Shown: piece by piece, positions 1 to 6,605 of the stretch
How positions within the stretch are numbered: the first letter of the stretch is position 1
Layout of the letters: every line of letters starts with the position of its first letter
Origin: Actinomycetota bacterium
GTDB taxonomy: Bacteria > Actinomycetota > Actinomycetes > S36-B12 > UBA5976
NCBI GenBank assembly: GCA_009704345.1
Contig: WLEH01000062.1
Span: forward strand, 1-6,605
Direction of reading: 5' to 3'
Length of the DNA: 6,605 bases
Translations under genes and position numbers: made by a program
The notes under the pieces: generated by a model
Databases searched by the model: none
Seen by the model: only the letters and a program-made list of their open reading frames with translations
Told to the model about the DNA's origin: nothing

Positions 1-1404
<1,404 letters not shown>

Positions 1405-1411
1405 GCGGATA

Positions 1412-1417
1412 AGTCTA
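1412..1417 (-). promoter_or_regulatory. Candidate -10 element for a leaderless hisD(C) transcript
   Basis: The reverse strand reads TAGACT, then 7 bases (TATCCGC), then the hisD ATG. TANNNT about 6-7 bases before the transcription start is the usual actinobacterial -10, and this spacing puts the start at or within a base or two of the ATG. No purine-rich Shine-Dalgarno lies in those 7 bases. I see no convincing -35 hexamer; the expected place overlaps the start of the divergent gene. This is a prediction from spacing and consensus only. Confidence 0.5.
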
Positions 1418-1424
1418 GAAGGTT

Positions 1425-1430
1425 TAGGCT
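1425..1430 (+). promoter_or_regulatory. Candidate -10 element for the LON-domain gene
   Basis: TAGGCT is followed by 9 bases (AATCTCGTT) and then the ATG at 1440. A start about 7 bases after the hexamer would give a leader of 0-3 bases. An overlapping alternative, TAATCT at 1430-1435, is only 4 bases from the ATG and fits less well. The TAG inside this element (1425-1427) is also an in-frame stop for the downstream gene, so the coding region cannot begin earlier. No -35 match was found at 16-18 bp, where the sequence is already hisD coding. Confidence 0.4.
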
Positions 1431-1439
1431 AATCTCGTT

Positions 1440-2123
1440 ATGCATGATGAGAATGCTGCGTCCAATGCCCCGCTGCTGCGCATTCCGCTGTTTCCGCTGC
1501 CAACTGTTTTAGTGCCTGGCTTAGTTATGCCGCTAGTGCTGTTTGAGCCAAAATATCTCAAATTAGCCGAAAACCTGATGGAGCAAGACGAAACTGAGCG
1601 CTATTTTGGAATTGTGAAAACCATTCCAAAAACAGTTGGCACCGCAGATATCTCAATTAACACAATTGGCACTATTGCCCAAGTTCAATCCATGGAGTTG
1701 CTTCCCGATGGAAAATGGGACATGGTGACCGTGGGTAATCGCAAATTCCGAATTATTGAGTTGTATCAAGACCTGGCCTATCTAACAGCCGATGTTGAAC
1801 TCCTACCTGAAGAAACCCAGGCAGATGAACCAGATGACGAAATACTCAGCAAACTCACAACTGCCTTTGATGAATATCGAGAACTTTTGGGGGTCTCTAT
1901 TCAAGACAATGAGGATTTGCCAACCGAGGGCCAAACGCTTTCATATTTGATTACAGCAGCTGCAATGTTTAGTTTAGATGAGAAACAAGCTTTGCTTGAG
2001 ATTCATTCGTCACGCGTTAGATTGCAAAAGCTAACTAAAATTTTGAATCGTGAAGTTGCAATAATTTCTCAGCTCAGATGTTTTCCAACGTATGAACCCA
2101 ACCTGCAAGTTAGTCTTAACTAA
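1440..2123 (+). CDS. Stand-alone LON substrate-binding domain protein
   Basis: The 227-residue soluble protein consists almost entirely of the N-terminal substrate-binding domain found in Lon proteases. The start of the domain is clear at residues 14-39, where IPLFPLPTVLVPG is followed by LFEPKY. A second block around residues 60-100 has FGIV, GTIAQV and LPDGKWDMVTVGNRKFRI. The C-terminal part (about 165-215) is a predicted helical bundle with LLEIHSSRVRLQKLTKIL. There is no AAA+ ATPase and no Ser-Lys protease domain, so it is not a protease itself. Such short proteins are widespread in actinobacteria, often annotated as peptidase S16 or ATP-dependent protease, which overstates what they contain. 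Binding of unfolded or specific client proteins is a reasonable guess but unproven. The ATG at 1440 is the only usable start, because an in-frame TAG lies 15 bases upstream and the domain begins near residue 12. Its 3' end overlaps the convergent dnaE by 8 bp. No signal peptide or membrane segment is seen. Confidence 0.9.
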   Translation: MHDENAASNAPLLRIPLFPLPTVLVPGLVMPLVLFEPKYLKLAENLMEQDETERYFGIVKTIPKTVGTADISINTIGTIAQVQSMELLPDGKWDMVTVGNRKFRIIELYQDLAYLTADVELLPEETQADEPDDEILSKLTTAFDEYRELLGVSIQDNEDLPTEGQTLSYLITAAAMFSLDEKQALLEIHSSRVRLQKLTKILNREVAIISQLRCFPTYEPNLQVSLN

Positions 2124-5100
2124 CTAAAGTTTTCGGCGGCGTCAAACAGTTCGCACCCAACAACTGCTTCAAATCACCATAAAGTCCCGGGCTAACTGAA
2201 ACACTTAAATTGGCATCTAATCTCAGTGCCGTGGTGTGGTCAGCATGTATAACTTCCAACTGCACCTCAGTTGTCCCCGGATGACTTGCCAAAACAGTTT
2301 TCAACTTTTCGACTAACGGTGGAATTAAACGTTGAGCTGGCACATACAAGCGAAGCGCACCAACTGGCATTTCTTGAAATTGCGGAATAGAGATCTCAAG
2401 TGCGACAAACTTTGGGGCATCTTCCTCTCGCTTATCAAGGCGGCCTCGAATTTGAATAATGGAATCCGGAGCAAGCAATTGCCCATATTGGGAATAAGTT
2501 TGTGGGAACACCATTACATCGACTACGCCATCTAACGACTCCAACGTAACGATCGCCCATGAAGCACCTTGCTTAGTCACTTTGCGTTGTAACCCAGAGA
2601 CCATTCCAGCCACTTGCACTGCCCTGTCATGCGGTAATTCGTCGTTCTGAATGTCAGCAATTGATACATCACTATTGGCGCTAATCACATGCTCTAAACC
2701 AAACAGCGGATGGTCACTTACATACAAACCTAGCATTTCACGTTCATAATTCAGTAGTAGTGACTTATCCCATTCGGGTAGATCAGGAATAGTGACAACT
2801 TGATTGGTGCTATTAGGTTCATTAATGCCACCAAATAGATCAAATTGACCCACGGCTTCAGCCCGCTTCATATCAGTGACAGCATCAATTGCATCGATAT
2901 GAATTGCAAGCAATGCGCGCCTGGCATGATCTAACGAGTCAAACGCACCAGCTTTAATAAGTGATTCCAAAACCCGTTTGTTACATACAGTCAACTCAAC
3001 TTTATCCAAGAAGTCCTGAAATGAGGTAAACATTCCTTTAGCTTCTCGGGTTCGAACAATACTTTCAACCACTCCTTCACCAACATTTCGAACTGCTGAA
3101 AGCCCAAAGCGCACGTCTTGACCAACTGAGGTGAAATCAACAAAAGAAGCATTCACGTCAGGCGGCAGCACACTCACTCCCATCCGCCTTGCTTCATTAA
3201 GGTATATCGCCATCTTGTCTTTATCGTCTTTAACACTGGTGAGCAGCGCTGCCATGTATTCCGCTGGATAATTTGCTTTTAAGAAAGCGGTCCAATATGA
3301 AACTAATCCGTATCCAGCAGAGTGGGCTTTATTGAAAGCATAGTCACTAAATGGAACCAACACGTCCCAGAGTTTTTTAATTGCTGCTTCACTGAAGCCG
3401 CGCTCTACCATGCCAGCTTTAAACGGTTCAAATTCTTTTTCCAGTTTGTCTTTCTGCTTCTTTCCCATCGCTCGGCGCAAAAGATCGGCAGTACCCAAGG
3501 TATAACCAGCTAATTTCTGAGCGATTGCCATTACCTGCTCTTGATAAACAATTAAGCCATAAGTTTCATCAAGGATTTCTGCTAACGGTTCAGCCAATTC
3601 CGGGTGTAGCGGCGTGTTTGGTTCTCGACCATTTTTGCGGTTGGCATAATCAATATGCGCATTGGCACCCATCGGGCCAGGTCGATAAAGCGCAATCACC
3701 GCTGAAATATCATCAAATGAGTCCGGTTGCAACAGTTTCAGCAATGCTCGCATTGGACCACCATCAAGCTGGAACACTCCTAAAGTTTCACCCTTAGAGA
3801 GCAGTTCAAAAGTTTTAGGATCATCAAGGGTCAGCTCTTCAAGCACAATACTTTTACCTCTATTGCGCTTTATGTTAGCTAAGCATTCATCTAAAACTGT
3901 TAAGTTACGTAATCCAAGAAAATCCATCTTCAGCAAGCCAAGAGCTTCGCAGGCACCCATATCAAATTGAGTAATGATGGAGCCATCATCACGGCGCCAA
4001 ATTGGAATCACATCAAGGAGTGGCTCACGGCTGAGAATTACACCAGCTGCATGCACGCCTGGCTGACGCTTTAGACCTTCAAAGCCGCGTGCGGTGTCAA
4101 CTACCTTTGTAACATCTGGATCAGTTTCATAAAGGCTGCGGAATTCCGCGCCTTCTTGGTAACGTGAATGTGTAGAGTCGAACATTTCTTTCAGGGAAAC
4201 ATCTTTACCCATAACGGGCTGCGGCATTACTTTTGTGATTCGATCTGAAACGGCATATGGATAACCAAGCACACGCGCGGAGTCTTTTACTGCAGCTTTA
4301 GCCTTAATCGTGCCATAGGTAACAATTTGAGCAACCCGATCATCGCCATACTTATCGGTCGCGTATCGAATCATCTCGGATCGGCGACGCTCATCGAAGT
4401 CAATGTCAATATCAGGCATCGAAACCCGCTCTGGGTTCAAGAATCGTTCAAACAACAGACCATGCTTGATTGGATCTAGTTCGGTAATTCCAAGTGCCCA
4501 TGAAATAACTGAGCCAGCGGCAGAGCCTCGACCTGGACCAACTCGAATTGAATTTGCTTTGGCATGACGAACTAAGTCGGCGACCACTAAGAAGTAACCA
4601 GGAAAGCCCATTTGTGATACTACTGAAATTTCATATTTTGCTTGCTTAACATGCTGTTCAGTTGGTTTACCATTAAAACGTTGATGCAGTCCACGTTCAA
4701 CTTCCTGAATCAACCAAGTTTCCTCAGTCTGACCAGCCGGCACTGGGAATTGCGGCAACAAATTGGCACCTTCATTAAATTCAACGTGACAGCGCTCAGC
4801 TATCACCAACGTGTTAGTTAGCGCCTCTGGGTAATCACCCCACACTTGTTGCATCTCAGCTGCAGATTTGATGTAGAAATCTCGGGCATCGAACTTGAAT
4901 CGATTTGGATCTGCCATCGTGGTTCGTGTTCCAATACAAAGCAGCGCTTCATGCGCATCCGCATCTTTAGCATGGACATAATGTGTGTCATTTGTGGCAA
5001 GTAGCGGAAGTTTCAATTCTCTAGCTAATCGCAGCAAATCATCTCGATGACGTCGTTCTATATCGATTCCATGATCCATTAACTCACAGAAGAAATTCTC

Positions 5101-5655
5101 TCTGCCAAATATCTCTTGTAATTTAGCAGCTGTGGCTTTGGCCTTGTCATATTTCCCAGCTTGCAGCCAACGATTTACTTCGCCGCTTGGGCAGCCGGTA
5201 GTTCCGATCAGTCCTGTTGCATATCGCTCTAGTAATTCAAAATCCATTCGCGGTTTGTAGTAATAGCCTTCAAGGCTGGCGAGTGAAGACAATCTAAAGA
5301 GATTATGCATCCCTTCTGTTGTTTCACTTAGCAAGGTGATGTGGGTGTAGGCACTACTTCCTCTGGTTAATCCTTCAGAAACATCCTCTACGCCAGCTGC
5401 ACCAAATTCAAATGGCGTTCGATTAGCTCTTCCTTGCGGTGCGTAATAGCCCTCTAATCCAATGATTGGGTTTACCCCAACTGCTTTAGTCTTCTTGTAG
5501 AACTCATACGCACCAAATAAATAGCCATGATCAGTAATAGCAACTGCCGGCATCTGCTGCCTAGCAACTTCAGCAGCCAGATCATCTAATCTGGCGGCCC
5601 CATCAAGCATTGAGTACTCCGTATGCACATGTAAATGCACAAACGAGTCACTCAT
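2116..5655 (-). CDS. dnaE: DNA polymerase III alpha subunit, DnaE1 type with intact PHP domain
   Basis: This is the replicative polymerase, adding nucleotides at the fork while held by the sliding clamp. The 1179-residue length is normal for actinobacterial DnaE1. The N-terminal PHP domain (about 5-230) keeps all nine predicted metal ligands: H9, H11, D18, H43, E68, H105, C155, D223 and H225. In mycobacterial DnaE1 the equivalent site is the proofreading exonuclease, so this copy is predicted to proofread. The polymerase core (about 290-830) carries the acidic motif PDIDIDF (414-420) and a third Asp at D578 in KMDFLGLRNLT. A helix-hairpin-helix region (about 850-905) follows, then the clamp-binding motif QFDLF (937-941) and an OB-fold (about 1012-1090). 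The C-terminal tail, about 90 residues, is presumably the tau-binding region. The start is fixed by the PHP N-terminus and a strong ribosome binding site. The pseudouridine synthase lies 71 bp upstream on the same strand; the 3' end overlaps the convergent LON-domain gene. Confidence 0.98.
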   Translation of the reverse strand: MSDSFVHLHVHTEYSMLDGAARLDDLAAEVARQQMPAVAITDHGYLFGAYEFYKKTKAVGVNPIIGLEGYYAPQGRANRTPFEFGAAGVEDVSEGLTRGSSAYTHITLLSETTEGMHNLFRLSSLASLEGYYYKPRMDFELLERYATGLIGTTGCPSGEVNRWLQAGKYDKAKATAAKLQEIFGRENFFCELMDHGIDIERRHRDDLLRLARELKLPLLATNDTHYVHAKDADAHEALLCIGTRTTMADPNRFKFDARDFYIKSAAEMQQVWGDYPEALTNTLVIAERCHVEFNEGANLLPQFPVPAGQTEETWLIQEVERGLHQRFNGKPTEQHVKQAKYEISVVSQMGFPGYFLVVADLVRHAKANSIRVGPGRGSAAGSVISWALGITELDPIKHGLLFERFLNPERVSMPDIDIDFDERRRSEMIRYATDKYGDDRVAQIVTYGTIKAKAAVKDSARVLGYPYAVSDRITKVMPQPVMGKDVSLKEMFDSTHSRYQEGAEFRSLYETDPDVTKVVDTARGFEGLKRQPGVHAAGVILSREPLLDVIPIWRRDDGSIITQFDMGACEALGLLKMDFLGLRNLTVLDECLANIKRNRGKSIVLEELTLDDPKTFELLSKGETLGVFQLDGGPMRALLKLLQPDSFDDISAVIALYRPGPMGANAHIDYANRKNGREPNTPLHPELAEPLAEILDETYGLIVYQEQVMAIAQKLAGYTLGTADLLRRAMGKKQKDKLEKEFEPFKAGMVERGFSEAAIKKLWDVLVPFSDYAFNKAHSAGYGLVSYWTAFLKANYPAEYMAALLTSVKDDKDKMAIYLNEARRMGVSVLPPDVNASFVDFTSVGQDVRFGLSAVRNVGEGVVESIVRTREAKGMFTSFQDFLDKVELTVCNKRVLESLIKAGAFDSLDHARRALLAIHIDAIDAVTDMKRAEAVGQFDLFGGINEPNSTNQVVTIPDLPEWDKSLLLNYEREMLGLYVSDHPLFGLEHVISANSDVSIADIQNDELPHDRAVQVAGMVSGLQRKVTKQGASWAIVTLESLDGVVDVMVFPQTYSQYGQLLAPDSIIQIRGRLDKREEDAPKFVALEISIPQFQEMPVGALRLYVPAQRLIPPLVEKLKTVLASHPGTTEVQLEVIHADHTTALRLDANLSVSVSPGLYGDLKQLLGANCLTPPKTLVS

Positions 5656-5660
5656 CTTGC

Positions 5661-5669
5661 TTTCCTTCC
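5661..5669 (-). promoter_or_regulatory. Ribosome binding site of dnaE
   Basis: The reverse strand reads GGAAGGAAA, with AGGA ending 7 bases before the dnaE ATG. This is a good Shine-Dalgarno match at normal spacing and confirms the start at 5655. It contrasts with hisD and the LON-domain gene in the same window, which have none. Confidence 0.8.
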
Positions 5670-5684
5670 AACACCAATCTTGCT

Positions 5685-5690
5685 ACCTTA
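5685..5690 (-). promoter_or_regulatory. Possible -10 element of a dnaE promoter
   Basis: The reverse strand has TAAGGT in the 71-bp gap between the pseudouridine synthase gene and dnaE, fitting the TANNNT pattern. A start about 7 bases on would give a leader of roughly 20-25 bases that includes the ribosome binding site. No -35 hexamer is clear at 16-18 bp. TANNNT occurs often by chance, and read-through from upstream is equally possible because the gap shows no terminator. Confidence 0.25.
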
Positions 5691-5726
5691 ATGAAAGTCC
5701 AATCAAACTGTGGCATTGCCGCCCCG

Positions 5727-6605
5727 TCAATTTAACGCGTTGGCTAATAAATCTTGTGCAACCGCAAGATCTCGCGCCAGCTGGGCTGAAAAGTGCATTC
5801 GCTCGTTGGTGACTGGGTGAGTAATTTCGAGCTCAGCAGCATGCAACCATTGTCGTTTTAATCCTAATTTCGTAGCCAGAGTTGGATCTGCACCATAGGT
5901 GAGATCCCCTACACACGGATGGCGCACTGCTGCCATGTGGACGCGAATCTGATGAGTTCGGCCAGTTTCTAACTCCACTCGCAACAACGATGCATACCGA
6001 TACATTTCTAAGGTGTCGTAGTGGGTGATACTGGGTCGACCGCCGGCTACAACTGCAAAACGATAATCCGCTCCAGGATGTCTGCCTATTGGCGCATCAA
6101 TGGTGCCTGAGGCGGGGTCTGGATATCCTTGCACGATCGTTAAATAGATTTTCGTAACACTTCGATCTTTAAACTGTCGCTTCAGTGATGAGTATGCGGA
6201 CTCACTTTTCGCAACAACCATAACTCCGCTGGTGCCAACATCCAATCGCTGCACAATCCCCTGGCGCTCTGCCGCGCCACTGGTGCTGATCCGATGACCT
6301 TGCTGCAGTAAGCGCTCCAACACATTTGGGCCATGCCAACCAACTGAGGAATGTGCGGCAACGCCCGCTGGTTTATTTATCACAACTAAGTCTTCATCGG
6401 AATAAAGCACTGGAATCTCAATGGCAAAATCTGCTGCAATCAACTCTGGCTCTGCTAATGATGCTGGTTTAGGCAAAACTTCAATTAGGTCTGCCAACTG
6501 CACGCGGTAACTTCTGGAACCAGGCTTTCCATTTACTTTAACTAAGTTGTCATCAATTAAATCTGCCGCCGCAGTTCGCGATATCTCCATTAATGCAGCT
6601 ATCGC
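5727..6605 (-). CDS. RluA/RluD-family RNA pseudouridine synthase (5' end outside window)
   Basis: The enzyme isomerises uridine to pseudouridine in RNA, in RluD at helix 69 of 23S rRNA. Here 292 codons including the true C-terminus are visible, and the frame is open to the right edge. A Met at 6590 is internal: the S4 RNA-binding domain is already under way there (AIAALMEISRTAAADLI, then VKVNG), so some N-terminal residues are missing. Counting from that Met, the catalytic core has INKPAGV (71-77), RLDVGTSG with catalytic Asp at 117, TKIYLTIVQG (146-155), ETGRTHQIRVHM (208-219) and LHAAELEITHP (249-259). The residue before RLD is Gln114 where the family nearly always has His. The actinobacterial context, upstream of dnaE, fits the gene usually labelled rluD, but the target uridine cannot be assigned from sequence, so no symbol is given. 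No signal peptide or membrane segment is seen. Confidence 0.93.
   Translation of the reverse strand, partial: AIAALMEISRTAAADLIDDNLVKVNGKPGSRSYRVQLADLIEVLPKPASLAEPELIAADFAIEIPVLYSDEDLVVINKPAGVAAHSSVGWHGPNVLERLLQQGHRISTSGAAERQGIVQRLDVGTSGVMVVAKSESAYSSLKRQFKDRSVTKIYLTIVQGYPDPASGTIDAPIGRHPGADYRFAVVAGGRPSITHYDTLEMYRYASLLRVELETGRTHQIRVHMAAVRHPCVGDLTYGADPTLATKLGLKRQWLHAAELEITHPVTNERMHFSAQLARDLAVAQDLLANALN

Larger units (their letters stand above)
1407..1435. promoter_or_regulatory. Imperfect inverted repeat spanning the divergent promoters
   Basis: The arm GGATAAGTCTA (1407-1417), read in reverse complement as TAGACTTATCC, matches TAGGCTAATCT (1425-1435) at 8 of 11 positions, with a 7-bp centre GAAGGTT. 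Each arm contains the -10 candidate of one gene. The symmetry may simply be two similar -10 regions back to back, or it may be an operator for a dimeric regulator; the sequence does not decide. The two -10 elements are only 7 bp apart, so two polymerases are unlikely to occupy the site together. Confidence 0.35.

Noticed and set aside
1417..1422. AGAAGG as a Shine-Dalgarno for the LON-domain gene
   Set aside because: It ends 17 bases before the ATG at 1440, too far for a normal ribosome binding site.
2108..2125. Intrinsic terminator between the LON-domain gene and dnaE
   Set aside because: The stem is 6 bp with only two G-C pairs. The plus strand has only TTTT a few bases later and the minus strand has no T-run, so it is too weak to annotate.
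2332..3797. Plus-strand open frames at 2332-2535, 3322-3513 and 3525-3797
   Set aside because: All are antisense to conserved dnaE domains and show no start signals or recognisable protein motifs.
4818..5000. Minus-strand open frame of 60 codons
   Set aside because: It lies in another frame inside the dnaE PHP/polymerase region; the composition looks like a frame shadow.
5700..5726. Terminator after the pseudouridine synthase gene
   Set aside because: The G-rich stretch offers only a GGC/GCC stem of three pairs and no T-run follows, so read-through into dnaE is plausible.
5727..6590. Start of the pseudouridine synthase at the Met at 6590
   Set aside because: The S4 domain is already in progress there, the frame stays open to the window edge, and no ribosome binding site precedes this Met. 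The gene is treated as partial.

Overview
The window is a compact piece of ordinary bacterial chromosome with no sign of mobile or phage DNA. It holds five protein-coding genes: three complete and two cut by the window edges. The proteins look actinobacterial. The DNA polymerase is of the DnaE1 type with an N-terminal PHP domain that keeps all its metal ligands. The histidinol dehydrogenase carries the actinobacterial-style C-terminal block (PVSLGDYLAGSNHVLPTGG). The RluD-like enzyme has the RLDVGTSG form of the catalytic motif. Base composition is only about 45% G+C by eye, low for that phylum, and spacing is very tight: overlaps of 4 and 8 bp and gaps of 35 and 71 bp. Together these suggest a small-genome, low-GC actinobacterium such as the freshwater acI/Nanopelagicales lineage. 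That placement is inference from protein style and compactness, not a search result.

Layout from the right edge, reading the minus strand: an RluD/RluA-family pseudouridine synthase (5' end outside the window), a 71-bp gap with a good ribosome binding site, then full-length dnaE. The dnaE 3' end overlaps by 8 bp the 3' end of a plus-strand gene for a stand-alone LON substrate-binding-domain protein. That gene is divergent from hisD across only 35 bp. hisD runs on the minus strand into hisC with a 4-bp ATGA overlap, the start of a histidine biosynthesis operon that leaves the window on the left.

The genes do not form one pathway. dnaE is the replicative polymerase, hisD and hisC act in histidine synthesis, the pseudouridine synthase modifies rRNA or another RNA, and the LON-domain protein has no settled function. 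The most interesting regulatory site is the 35-bp hisD/LON gap. It appears to hold two back-to-back -10 elements in an imperfect inverted repeat, and neither gene has a Shine-Dalgarno sequence, so both mRNAs are probably leaderless or nearly so.

I looked for an undescribed system and found none. What remains is a set of modest observations: the shared divergent promoter, a His-to-Gln change next to the catalytic Asp of the pseudouridine synthase, and the overlapping convergent gene ends. No gap between genes exceeds 71 bp, and I saw no RNA genes, CRISPR arrays or insertion sequences.
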